Assembly (NCBI RefSeq): GCF_004664715.2
Contig: NC_051071.1
Coordinates: 31,684,161 to 31,748,160 of the forward strand
Origin: Peromyscus leucopus
Lineage: Eukaryota; Chordata; Mammalia; Rodentia; Cricetidae
Length of the DNA: 64,000 bases
Direction of reading: 5' to 3'
Below are positions 24,401 through 33,973 of this stretch, one piece after another. The notes under the pieces were generated by a model. That model had not been told where the DNA came from, made no database searches, and was given only the letters and a program-made list of their open reading frames with translations. Within the stretch, counting starts at the first letter, position 1, and the number at the start of each line of letters is the position of its first letter. The position numbers were made by a program, and so were the translations under genes.

Positions 24401-25649
24401 GAAGCCTCTCTGTACTTTAGGTCATAATTCAGTAGGTTTGTGCCTTCATGTTAGAAACAATAGGGCCCAGTTCACTTCCTTTTCCAGTCCTGAAACCTAA
24501 AAAGCTATTAAATGCCTTCATTATGAGGGAAAAAAATTCAGACCACAACATACAGACTAGGTAACCCTGCTAGAAAAGGGAGGAATGACTTTCCTCCATT
24601 TCTAATGAGTCCACAAGGGAATACAATGAATCACAGGTAGGTTTCTGATTGACGGAACTATGTCATTCATAATTTTGACCCCCTACGTATCACTAGTGCT
24701 AATAATCCCTGTCTCTTGAGGAGATTGTGGTATGGCTGAAACAGTGGATAGGCAAGGACAGACGTGGAACAGACTGTAGTTCAGGAAGGGCTGGTGTCCA
24801 GGTAAGTAGCAGATGTCCAGGGCAAGTGCCTAGCCCAGCCGACACAGCTGAGCCTTTGGGGACCAGGAACAGTTGGGGACAGAAAGGTGGCAGCCAGAGC
24901 AGAGGAGAAGAGGTGTGTTTCTTGTACTTTTTATTTAGTCTATAAACATGTCCTTCCTCTGTTAAATGGAGGTTAAGGGGAAGTCATTAAAGATCTTAGG
25001 CCTGACAGCGACAGGAAGATGAAGCAAGCTGGAAGTATGCCAAACCAGAGGCAGAGGGACCAGTTCTGAGGCGTGTTCTCTGCCTTCCTCCAGAATGAGC
25101 CATCTTCTAATTATAACCTGACCCTGAAACCACAGAGATGACACAGTGTGAGGGGTCCATGTGTTGTCTGGGATTTCTACAGGCTTGACAAGACAAGGGA
25201 GTTGGTGCATCCTCATTCTGCACTCAAAGTGTTTTGCTACTGAGCTCTATCTTCATCAGCTTCCTCATTCTAATGAATTCACCAGAGAATAAAATGGGAC
25301 ACACAGTAACCTTACTGTGTCACCCGTTGTTTGGAACACATACCCCAGAATTCACCAGAGGTCTCAGTCCTAGGGTGTGTGCAAGTTGACTTCTTTGGAG
25401 AGTGTCAGAATTCAGATGAGTCTTAACTCACTTGGCCTGGGGGGAAGGTTGATGGGGTGTGAGTCACAACAGAGAACAAGACTCATTAGTATAAGAGATT
25501 TCATGAGTGGACTGAGGTCTGAGGGCCGGTGGGGATGGGAACATGAGTGATCAGATTTAAGGAGGTGACTGAGTAGGAGAGAGACTACTGGAGGGGGGCA
25601 CATTTCAGGGTCAGGTAAAAACCTGGTGTAAGGGAATATCACAGGATGT
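21481..25649. other. Mostly unique, repeat-poor 4 kb
   Basis: 21900-22150 is faintly L2-like. 22625-22960 contains eroded LTR-like wording. 23920-24010 is a strong pyrimidine tract (own entry). No exon with convincing splice sites, no conserved protein and no CpG cluster was seen. Confidence 0.4.
23920..24010. repeat. Polypyrimidine tract
   Basis: Almost pure C/T for about 85 bases, built from CCTCCCC, CTCTTTCC and CCCCTCCCC blocks. Mirror-symmetric parts could form H-DNA. Open frames across it are low-complexity artefacts. Confidence 0.85.
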
Positions 25650-26312
25650 ACTAGGATGACCCCAGCTAGAACTCGTAGCTATATTATATATATATGGCCT
25701 GAACTGGCCATCTCCTGTGACCAGATTAATGCCTATCCCATTTGTCATCATAGAGGCTTCATTCACCAACTGATGGAAACAGATGCAGACCCACAACCAA
25801 ATATTAGGTGGAGCATGAGGAATCCTGCAGAAGATGGGGAGGAAGGATTGTAAGAGCTGGAGGGCTCAAGGACAAAACAAGAAAACTCACAGGATCAACT
25901 ATCCTAGCTCATAGGGGCTCACAGAGACTGAACTGACAACCAGGGAATCTGCATGGGATTGACCTAGGCCCTTTGCATATATGAGACAGCTGGTCCTCTT
26001 GTGGGACTCCTAATAGTGGGAACAGGAACTGTCTCCAACTCTTTTACTGGCTTTTGGTGCCCTACTCCTCATACTGGGTCATGTTGCCCATCCTCAATAC
26101 ATGGAAAGGTGCTTAGTCATACTGCAACTTGATATGCCATGTTTTGTTGATACTCATGGGAGACCTGTCCTTTTCTAAACAGAAATGGAGGTGGAATGGA
26201 TTGGGGGGTGGGAACAGAGGGGGTGGGGGGGGGAAGGACTGGGAGGAGCGAAGGGAGGGGCTACTGCAACCAAGATGCAAAATCAATTAATTATTTTTTT
26301 TTTTTATAAAAA
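25650..26312 (+). mobile_element. L1 (Lx-type) 3' UTR, truncated
   Basis: Rodent L1 3' end in sense: gatgaccccagctagaactc start, CATCATAGAGGCTTCATTC, GGATCAACTATCCTAGCTCA, GACTGAACTGACAACCAGGG, TGACCTAGGCCCTTTGCATA, CAACTTGATATGCCATG, then the G-rich terminal block and AATCAATTAATTA. ORF2 is absent, so it is 5'-truncated and dead. Confidence 0.88.
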
Positions 26313-26639
26313 GGATCATTAGTATGGAGCTTAAGAAAGACTCGAGTTTATGACAATTACATGCTAATTTAAAACTGGGTTAAGATAGTGCTAAAACAAT
26401 AACTATATGGCGTTCTGGTGTTCTCTTAGTAATGACCTTAGCTACTTAGACACCAAACAAAAGAAAAAGAAAAAAAGCAGAGGTGGGGCCAGTTGTGGGG
26501 AAATAGAAACCCATCCAATCTTAGACGAATTAACGAAAAGTTATGTGTTGTCTTTTCTTCTCCAAAAATCAGAGTTGGTAGCAAGAAAGTGTCTCAGTGA
26601 TGGTGGGGCCAGTGTTAAGTTCATGCTGGGTCATTTCTC

Positions 26640-26745
26640 TGACACTCTTCAGCTCTATAACCACAGGCAAGTTGCTGAATTCTTCTGAGTCATGGCTTCC
26701 TTATCTGTCAAATTTATGTAAAACAATAATCATGGCCAACACTCC
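26640..26745 (-). mobile_element. MIR fragment, minus
   Basis: CAGCTCTATAACCACAGGCA, agttgctgaattcttctgagtc and ttccttatctgtc are the antisense MIR core. Confidence 0.7.
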
Positions 26746-26784
26746 CTTTCTTTTACCTTTCTTCCATTTTTCACAGTATGCATC

Positions 26785-26810
26785 TGTGTGTGTGTGTGTG
26801 TGTGTGTGTG
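26785..26810. repeat. (TG)n microsatellite
   Basis: 13 perfect TG units, followed by CATGTGTGTTTTGTG and further imperfect TG-rich sequence to about 26880. Confidence 0.95.
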
Positions 26811-26889
26811 CATGTGTGTTTTGTGAATGTAGACACACATGCACTTGTGTGAATGCATCATTTTGTGTGTGAGGGGACACACATATATG

Positions 26890-27180
26890 AGTATGCATGT
26901 TGGGGGGGGCAAGGTTGACATTGAGAACCATCCTCAATCACACTTGCACCTTCTTCATTGAGGCAGGTTCTCTGGATCAGACCCATAACTTGCCTACATG
27001 GATAGTCCTGTGAGCTAGCTTGCTCTTGGACTCCTGATTTTGCTTTTCAAGGCTGGGGTTATAGGCATGCTACCCTGCCTACCTGGCATTTATTTGGGTT
27101 CTGGGCATCCCAGATCCAGTCCTCATACCTGCATAGCAAGCACTTTAGCCACATAGCCATCTCTACAGGCCCTGGCCACA
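26890..27180 (-). mobile_element. Composite tRNA/B1-type SINE (B4-like), minus
   Basis: Read on the minus strand it starts with a B2/ID-like head (GGGCCTGTAGAGATGGCTAT, GTGCTTGCTATGCAGG, CCCAGAACCCAAATAAATGC), passes a B1-like middle and ends in a TG-rich tail. The right end abuts the mys target site. Same family as 42232-42470. The family name is my best guess. Confidence 0.55.
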
Positions 27181-27186
27181 ACCCTT

Positions 27187-27532
27187 TGTTGCTGGAGGGC
27201 TTCTCTCCAGGCTCCACCAAGCCCTGCAGTCCCATGATCCACGTATAAAATAATCACTTAGACGCTTATATTATTTATAAACTGTATGGCCGTGGCAGGC
27301 TTCTTGCTAACTGTTCTTTTATCTTAAATTAACCCATTTTTATAAATCTATACCTTGCCACGTGGCTGGTGGCTTACCGGCATCTTTACATGCTGCTTGT
27401 CCTGGCCGTGGCTGCAGTGTCTCTCCTCCTTCTTCCAGTTTCCCTAATTCTCCTCTCTCTTTGTCCCGCCTATACTTCCTGCCTGGTCACTGGCCATCAG
27501 TGTTTTATTTATATAGAGTGATATTCACAGCA
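27187..27532 (-). repeat. mys 3' LTR
   Basis: 346 bp, the 3' LTR in element orientation. It differs from its partner at about 27194, 27236, 27292 and 27525. A TATA-like stretch (TTTATAAATAATATAA, read on the minus strand) lies in the half nearer the LTR's 3' end. Confidence 0.9.
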
Positions 27533-27554
27533 CTTTCCCTTTTCTTCTTTTTTT
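27533..27554 (-). other. Polypurine tract of mys element
   Basis: On the minus strand this is an A/G-only run that ends AAAAGGGAAAG directly against the 3' LTR start TGCTGTG. This is the expected place and composition for plus-strand priming. Confidence 0.85.
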
Positions 27555-29747
27555 AAAAAGGAAGGTTTTAATTTTAACATAGTAAAATTACATATAACAA
27601 AACAATTATTGAGCAAGAATTACAGTTACAATATTAAAGAACATGTCCTATCTTATATTTGTGAGTTTAAGGTTTTATATCTAACTTATCTTTTATCATA
27701 ACTGAGGAAAGTACAACTATCTAGTTTTCAACCACATCAAAGACCTGAGAAGGAACATAATGGTACCTGAGAAATGGTAGATAGATGCAAGCAACTTTCG
27801 GGAGTCTTGCAAGAGTAGACCAAGACAGCTGGCAGCCTGGACAGTCACCTAATGTTTTTCAGCATTGTTGGTGCATTCAAATTGGCTACAGGCCTAGAGG
27901 ATCTGACAGACCATTTTCAGAAGCAGGAATTCTGAGAGACCATCTTACCCTGTCTTGGCAGAGTACAGTGGTCGCTTTCCTTGTGTCCTGCTTGTCCAGA
28001 AAGGACAGCATTGCATTTGTACTGTCAGTCATCAAGGCAAGGGCAGTTCTTTGCCCAGTAGGCCATTTTGTGCCAAAAAGACAAACATCCAAATGGAAAT
28101 GTCTTAGAAGGCCAACATTCTCTCGGGATCAATTGGTGCAGCCAGGAGCAATTGTGTCTCACATCAACAGAATTCTAAGTTATTTAAATGCCATATTCTC
28201 TAGATCTATGAAGTGCTTGAAGATTACCTATCTATCTGAAATATATCTATGTATACCTAGAAAACTTAACTAACATGGCTACAAATATGATTATCATAGA
28301 TGACTAATTATTAATCTATTTTTAATTATCCATTACAATTTTAAATGAGTTAAACATAATACCTCAAACAAGAATAGAAATATATATATATATAGTATAA
28401 CAAAATTAACTTCAAGTTTGTATCAATAAACTAAAATTTATACCAATGTAAAACATTTTAAACATAAACTAAAATCTATACCAATGTAAAACATTTTAAA
28501 CAAGTTGTTCTTTAAAAGTAGGTTCATTAATCTACCCTTTTATCTTATTATCTCTATATCCTCCTATATATTATATAATATCCCCTTTTCTTTTTTAGAA
28601 AATCACATTTATAATCAACCTGTTTTAAATAAAAATATTGTTTTTTCTCTGTCCCACACCAGAGGGCTCTTCTGATTTGGGACACAAGAATCTCTTAACC
28701 ATTTTTTTTTAAAGCAATATGTCTGGGTTTAGAGGGGGAGTGAGCCAATTCCACCTCTAAAGCCAGCTTGGTATATTTGGGAATTTGGGCATAGCATCTC
28801 TTACTACTTCCTGCTGGAGGGGGGTGCTGTATCTTATGGGGACGCAAAGAAAATTTTAGGCCTATGGGGTAGTCTGTGAGGCTGTATTGTGTGAACCAGT
28901 TGCCTTGGAACCACTCTGGATGTTGGATCATCTGGGCCATGGTGTCATTGGAGACCTTTCAGGGGGTCTTGGCTGGTCAAACCTGATGTATCTTAATCTG
29001 GAACAAATCCATAGCCTCTGGCTTTCTGTGGAAACAAAAGCAGAACCTCTTTTCCAAAGTAACATATCCTTATATCCATTTTGAAGTCAAGGTACCTTTA
29101 AAATTTACATTTTGGCATAACTGAACAGCTTTTATAATCAAATGTTTTTCTTTAGTTACGAATATCAAAGACAACATAATCCAGATTTTGTGTGTGATAG
29201 CCATCTTTATGTGGCTTATTACCTTTACTGTTTTTTTTTAACAATTTATTTTTAGATACTATTTGTTTATATAATGGTGTATATATATATATATACACAT
29301 ATATATATATATATTTGTCTTTTAAGCCTACGTATATTTTTACATATATTATAAACTATTTTATCTGAATCAGTCTTATTGACTGTAGCCTTCTAAGCCT
29401 GAAATAGCGCTGTGGCTGCTGGTTCCGCCCCCTTCAGCTTTTCAACATGGTGGTGGTATGTTTTCTCCAGCTCTGGGAGTCATCAAGTCTCAGAAATAGT
29501 AGGTCTACACTTTTATCAAAGCAGCATGTAGCCCAGAAACCTCTTTTTTTTTAAAAATACTAGTAAAGACTAAATCTACCACCCAGCATAATGTGTCGCT
29601 GGCAGATGAAACCCACACGCCAGGAACCCGCCAGTGTTCAAACCTGCGTTTTGTGGCATCTAGCTGCCTGTATGAGACGAAGCAGGAACCTGGTTTTGGC
29701 TCTGTTTAGAATTGGTTATTAAATATTCTCAGGTTTAAGGTGGAAAC
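27555..29747 (-). mobile_element. mys internal region, non-coding
   Basis: AT-rich interior of the element. The longest minus-strand frame is 81 codons (28695-28940) and the longest plus-strand frame (162 codons, 27785-28273) is antisense, so no intact gag, pro or pol is present. It includes a 38-bp tandem duplication (28428-28503) and TA repeats near 28380 and 29280-29315. Confidence 0.8.
28428..28503. repeat. 38-bp tandem duplication inside mys
   Basis: Two adjacent copies (28428-28465 and 28466-28503) of a unit containing ACCAATGTAAAACATTTTAA, with two differences. The duplication could be fixed in the subfamily or private to this copy. Confidence 0.9.
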
Positions 29748-29765
29748 TCGAGCCGTTGGGCGCCA
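29748..29765 (-). other. Primer binding site of mys element
   Basis: On the minus strand the 18-mer TGGCGCCCAACGGCTCGA begins 2 nt after the 5' LTR. Its first 12 bases match the 3' end complement of tRNA-Lys(1,2), the primer class used by many class II rodent ERVs. The last 6 bases do not match my recollection of that tRNA. Confidence 0.85.
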
Positions 29766-29767
29766 TT

Positions 29768-30113
29768 TGTTGCTCGAGGGCTTCTCTCCAGGCTCCACCA
29801 AGCCCTGCAGTCCCATAATCCACGTATAAAATAATCACTTAGACGCTTATATTATTTATAAACTGTATGGCTGTGGCAGGCTTCTTGCTAACTGTTCTTT
29901 TATCTTAAATTAACCCATTTTTATAAATCTATACCTTGCCACGTGGCTGGTGGCTTACCGGCATCTTTACATGCTGCTTGTCCTGGCCGTGGCTGCAGTG
30001 TCTCTCCTCCTTCTTCCAGTTTCCCTAATTCTCCTCTCTCTTTGTCCCGCCTATACTTCCTGCCTGGTCACTGGCCATCAGTGTTTTATTTATATAGAGT
30101 GATATCCACAGCA
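29768..30113 (-). repeat. mys 5' LTR
   Basis: 346 bp, same structure as the 3' LTR. In element orientation it supplies the promoter, so any transcription start would point leftwards in this window. Confidence 0.9.
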
Positions 30114-30121
30114 ACTCTTGA

Positions 30122-30184
30122 CTCTTGAATAATTACTGTGTGCTAGGCACTGGACTAAGTGTCTTATTTATATCATCTCAAAAT
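30122..30184 (+). mobile_element. MIR fragment
   Basis: AATTACTGTGTGCTAGGCAC, ggactaagtgtctt and atatcatctca are the sense 5' part of MIR, ending where the MaLR starts. Confidence 0.7.
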
Positions 30185-30563
30185 GTAAAACTCGGTAGTT
30201 GTCTGGTTGTGTTTTGTTCTCCAAAAAACATATATACTGGAAGCCTGGCCCCTACTGTGGTGATGCCAAGGTGGTAGAACTTCTTACAATTGGGGTCTGG
30301 TGGGAGATTATTAAGGCATTGGTACTGAGTTCTTGTGATGGGAGTAACACTGGTAATATGTAATCAGTGACTGGGGTTTATAAAGTAAGGTCACCCCACG
30401 AACTTGGTCTTTTCTACACACGGCGTTTTCCTGTCTTCTGTAGTCAAGAGGTTTTGATGCAACCAAACACCATACTGTTTGGACCTTTCATCCTTGAAAA
30501 TCACGAGAGCACAGTAATCATAAAGCACTCAGCCTCAGGAGTTCATTACAGCAACACAGAATG
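30185..30563 (+). mobile_element. MaLR (MST-like) LTR
   Basis: Sense order is kept: ttgtgttttgttctcc, ctgtggtgatgccaagg, GGTCTGGTGGGAGATTATTA, then the 3' half with ggacctttcatccttgaaaatc, cactcagcctcagg and CATTACAGCAACACAGAATGG. Old solo LTR. Confidence 0.7.
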
Positions 30564-30589
30564 GTAAGATGTGATAAGCGGGGACTAAC

Positions 30590-30680
30590 CAATTTCAGTC
30601 CATCACCAGTTCTCAGTCTCCTTTCTTCATCTGTGAAATTAGGACTACAATACCTCTGTCCTGCACAGAATCAGGTATTC
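30590..30680 (-). mobile_element. MIR fragment, minus
   Basis: TCAGTCTCCTTTCTTCATCT, gtgaaattaggactacaata is antisense MIR core. Confidence 0.65.
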
Positions 30681-30825
30681 TCTCTCTTCCCCCTCTCATC
30701 TTTCTCCCCTCTCTGTTCTATTTTTCTTTATCCCCCTCTCATTCCCTTCTGTTTATCCTCTCTCCACTCCTTCTCCTCCCCTCTTCCGTCTGTCTATCCT
30801 TACCTTTTTCTTTCTTTCAGAACAC
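30675..30825. repeat. Polypyrimidine tract 1
   Basis: C/T-rich for about 150 bases, with blocks such as TCTCTCTCTTCCCCCTC and CACTCCTTCTCCTCCCCTC. It codes only for low-complexity frames. Confidence 0.8.
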
Positions 30826-31079
30826 TGATAGATGATTGGTACAGTGATAGGTGGTTTAGGTAGATAAACAGATATATTCATGTGCTTAGCACATCCTAAC
30901 TACTCGATTATCCCTTGGATGGGAAAACTGCCACTCTTCATTTTCTCAGCATCCAACTTCTGCTGTTCTCTGATAACAAGAACTTGTACTTTATGGTTAA
31001 TAGGGCAAGAAACTCAAGAAGACAACAGGGAAGATTCTGTGAGGCACTTCAGACTTGCTAATCAAAGAAGGACTGTTCA

Positions 31080-31240
31080 CTCTTACTCCTCTCCTCCTCT
31101 TTCTTCTCCTGGCTCCTTTCCCTCTCCTGCTGCCACTCTCCCCCTCTTCTTCCACTTTTTCTTTTTCCTTCCCCACCTTCCTCCTCTTCCTGCTTCTTTT
31201 CTGTTCCTGCATCTCCTCTCCCTTTCTTCTCCTCTTTCTC
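31080..31240. repeat. Polypyrimidine tract 2
   Basis: C/T-rich for about 160 bases (CTCCTCTCCTCCTC, CCCCCTCTTCTTCC, CTTTTTCCTTCCCC). The reverse frame of 127 codons at 30997-31380 is a Lys/Arg/Glu-rich artefact of this tract. Confidence 0.85.
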
Positions 31241-31329
31241 CGTGCATTCATTGGGCCAGCTATGTCTACTCGTACACAGGAGTTGATGTAATGGGATGAC
31301 TCACTGAGACAAGATAATACAGCAGGAGA

Positions 31330-31545
31330 AATCGAACTCTGGAGCCAAAGAATGTGGACTGGACTTTGATTCTGCAACATGTTTTGTGATCTCTGGTAAA
31401 TTATTAAGTTCTCTGTTCTTCACTTTCATCATCTCGGAAGCATGTCCTAACAGTGTTCATAATAGTATTTACCTCCTTACCTTGGCAACAACTGACACAG
31501 GGAAGCACTTGGCACAGTATCTGGGAAGTGGTAACTGCACATTGC
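31330..31545 (-). mobile_element. MIR SINE, minus
   Basis: gaactctggagccaaagaatg, ATCTCTGGTAAATTATTAAG, tctgttcttcactttcatcatc and GAAGCACTTGGCACAGTATC give nearly full-length antisense MIR. Confidence 0.75.
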
Positions 31546-31559
31546 TGTCCTCCTGTATC

Positions 31560-31660
31560 CTCAGTGTCCGCCTCATTTTATAGATGAATATATAATGCCA
31601 GGAGGGTGTGACTTCACCAAGATCATACAACAAGGAGCCCTCCACCAGTCTCGCATGAGG
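31560..31660 (+). mobile_element. MIR fragment
   Basis: CCTCATTTTATAGATGAATA, then gtgacttcaccaagatcatacaac is a sense MIR core, opposite in orientation to its neighbour. Confidence 0.6.
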
Positions 31661-32269
31661 AAGAGAAGGCTGTGAAGTCAACCAGCAGAGAGAGCCATGG
31701 GAGTCAATATAAACTATATGTAGCTCCTAGAACAAGCCAATCCATCATCTGACATTCCAGTGCCCACAGTGTCTGGGTCAGAGAGAAAATTCTGAGGGGA
31801 TGTTGGAGACTTAAGAGCTTCAGAAACTGATAAGAGAATAAGGAACAGGAATCATATGGAATGGGGGAGGGGTTGAATGCTAATGAGTGAGTCAGAGCCA
31901 GCTGAGTAGTATCAATGGTGGAGGGTAAGGGTAAGGACTAATTTACTCCAGGAAACATAGCTACCAGAAAATGGGGCATGCTAACCCTGAGAACAGGCTC
32001 ATTGTAGGGTGTGTCCTAGGATGGAGGAATAGAACACAGAACGCATAGCTCTGGCAGGGCCTCAGACTATCCAATCCTCCTCCCCACAGCCCACCTCCAC
32101 CTCTTCACTCATCACTCAAAAGAAACAGAAAAAGTCAAATGGCTACTTAGGAGGAGCAGTTGCCAGGGTTACCATCACAGGAAGCAGAGTCTGGTCCTGA
32201 GAACAGCCTCAGTTTTCTCTCAGACTGTGATGGTCAGAGCATCTGGGGTTTGCAGGCAGTCAGAGTCTC
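31661..32269. other. Unique sequence
   Basis: No gene or repeat recognised. Confidence 0.4.
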
Positions 32270-32385
32270 TCATCCCTTTTCCATATATGGACAAGGAGGG
32301 CTGTGGAGCCAGAGAGACTTGCCTAGGGTCACCTGGCAGCTAGCATAAGGAACAGACCCTGACATAAGAATCAAGTTCACGTTCA
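32270..32385 (+). mobile_element. MIR fragment
   Basis: GAGACTTGCCTAGGGTCACC, tggcagctagcataaggaacag is the sense MIR 3' half. Confidence 0.6.
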
Positions 32386-32649
32386 TCCATGTTCTAGATA
32401 TATGGCAAGCCAGAGTCCTGGTTCCCCGTGGGTCACATTATTCTTCCCCTGGCCTCAAACCTCTACCCCAATCCCACTAACCAAGCAGGAGGACCAAAGA
32501 AAGACTCGGGTACTGGGTCAGCCATAGCTGGGGGAGCCTTGTGAGCCCAGCACGAAGGCCTTCTGGGCTGTTCATCAATCATTATCAGTGATCTGAAGGA
32601 TAAATTATACCAGCTGTTTGGATTCAGATCTAGAGTCAACCCCAAACTG

Positions 32650-32740
32650 ACTGTATTGCCTGGGACATTTCATCTCTCTGTTTCCTCATATTTTAATGGA
32701 GAAAAACGCGGGGAATTATCATTCTATTTAAGGGTTTCTC
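32650..32740 (-). mobile_element. MIR fragment, minus
   Basis: TGCCTGGGACATTTCATCTC, tctgtttcctcatattttaatgg is the antisense MIR core. Confidence 0.6.
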
Positions 32741-33029
32741 TATACAATTTTGCAGCTTCCTGTGATGGATAGTGTTGCCCATGAGGCCATAGGCTCATCA
32801 CTGGACATTTCCAAGCATAAAGGTGGCTCCAAGACTCCACTTTTAAAATAGACACTACAAGGCTGAACTGAACTGGGTGATAGCATTGAAGAGGGCACTG
32901 GTTCCCAAAAGCTTAACTTCAATTCACTCAAGGGATATTCAGAAAATGCAGGCTTGTCTTTGCCGCTTCTGTCTGTTCTGATGGGAGTTCAGGCATCTGG
33001 GTTGTCCTTGGGAATATTTAGATGTATTA

Positions 33030-33345
33030 GTTAACTGGAGCTGCTACAACAGAGTGTCACAGAGTGGGTGGCTGACATGATGGAAATGTATTTTCTTGCT
33101 ATTCTGGAGGTTCAGTATCAGAGATCAAGACTCTCCCAGCATGGGAGAGCATGGTCTCCATCTCTCTCCCAGCATCTGGTCTTGTCACACAACATGTAGC
33201 ATTCCTCGGATTCTTTATGCCTCACCTCTATCTCTGACTGCATCTTCATGAGGCATGCTCCTTATCTGATTCTATGTCTAAATATCTTCTTTTGATATCT
33301 AGTCATATTGGATTAGGGACCACCCTACTGCATTCATTTTAATGT
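33030..33345 (-). mobile_element. MLT1 (MaLR) LTR, minus
   Basis: Antisense MLT1: attagttaactggagctgc, TACAACAGAGTGTCACAGAG, TTCTTGCTATTCTGGAGGTT, gatcaagactctcccagc, and agtcatattggattagggaccaccc near the other end. Confidence 0.75.
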
Positions 33346-33428
33346 GATATTCTGTAATTTCCAAATAAATTTACATCCACTAGCATAGGGATGAGGAAGA
33401 ACTTCAACCTGTCTTTAGCCACTGTGGT

Positions 33429-33590
33429 GTTTGTTTGTTTGTTTGTTTGTTTGATTCTTCTAGTGGTGGGGTTTTGTTTGTGATAGGGGCACACTAAATT
33501 GCCAAGGCTGGCTTTGAACCTGCAATCTTCCTGACTTAGCCTTCTCAGTAGGCAGGATTTCAGGCCTGTGCTACCAGGCCTTGTTTCACA
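33429..33590 (-). mobile_element. B1/PB1 SINE, minus, with (GTTT)n tail
   Basis: The tail is a GTTT repeat at 33429-33453, the complement of an AAAC tail. The body reads ATTGCCAAGGCTGGCTTTGA, TAGCCTTCTCAGTAGGCAGG and CTGTGCTACCAGGCC. Diverged. Confidence 0.8.
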
Positions 33591-33973
33591 GGAATTTGAA
33601 AGATATAAGTCAATCCACAACTCTAGGTCTAAGAACCAGCAATCATGGTTAGAGCTTTTAAAACAGAATGCACCCAGGAACCACCAGGGCATCCCATGAA
33701 ACCACAGATGTTTCAATGGTCTGATGGCACTGAGGTTTAGTCTGTAAACAGGGGGCACTGCTGATGTTAAGTTCAGGGACCCTAACTTTTGAGTCCTGAG
33801 GGTTTTTTCCAAGACAAGAGCCTCACAAAAATCCAAAAATGATTGTCATACGAAAAGAAACATTGCCCCATCTCAATGATGGAAAGAGTTACTTTTAATA
33901 TTTTGTTGGTTATTTTAATATTGTTCTTTATATTTTATTATGTTCTATCATTTATATTTAATATCCTATCCGC
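33591..33973. other. Unclassified, AT-rich at right end
   Basis: 33895-33965 is a T/A-rich stretch. No gene or family recognised. The 165-codon minus frame at 33339-33836 overlaps two repeats and is not a gene. Confidence 0.4.

Larger units (their letters stand above)
27187..30113 (-). mobile_element. mys-type LTR retrotransposon, near-complete
   Basis: A 2,927-bp element with two 346-bp LTRs (27187-27532 and 29768-30113), each TG...CA, that I count as differing at only 4 positions. The insertion is flanked by 6-mers ACCCTT (27181-27186) and ACTCTT (30114-30119), a 6-bp target duplication with one change. On the minus strand a lysine-tRNA-type primer binding site follows the 5' LTR, and a polypurine tract precedes the 3' LTR. 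Size, LTR length and 6-bp duplication match what I know of mys, the non-autonomous element of Peromyscus. The 2.2-kb interior has no long open frame, so movement would need helper proteins from a related ERV. The LTR identity implies a recent insertion. Confidence 0.9.

Noticed and set aside
26890..27186. Upstream SINE and mys target site as one larger composite transposon
   Set aside because: The mys target duplication lies exactly at the SINE end and accounts for the junction; adjacency alone is not evidence of joint movement.
27785..28273. 162-codon plus-strand open frame
   Set aside because: It is antisense inside the minus-strand mys element and shows no retroviral or other domain.
30997..31380. 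Lys/Arg/Glu-rich 127-codon frame that looks like a nuclear protein
   Set aside because: It is the translation of the complement of a polypyrimidine tract, so the composition is an artefact.
33339..33836. 165-codon minus-strand open frame, the longest in the window
   Set aside because: It runs through the end of an MLT1 LTR, a GTTT tail and an antisense B1. Its length is chance; there is no domain, no splice context and no start context of note.
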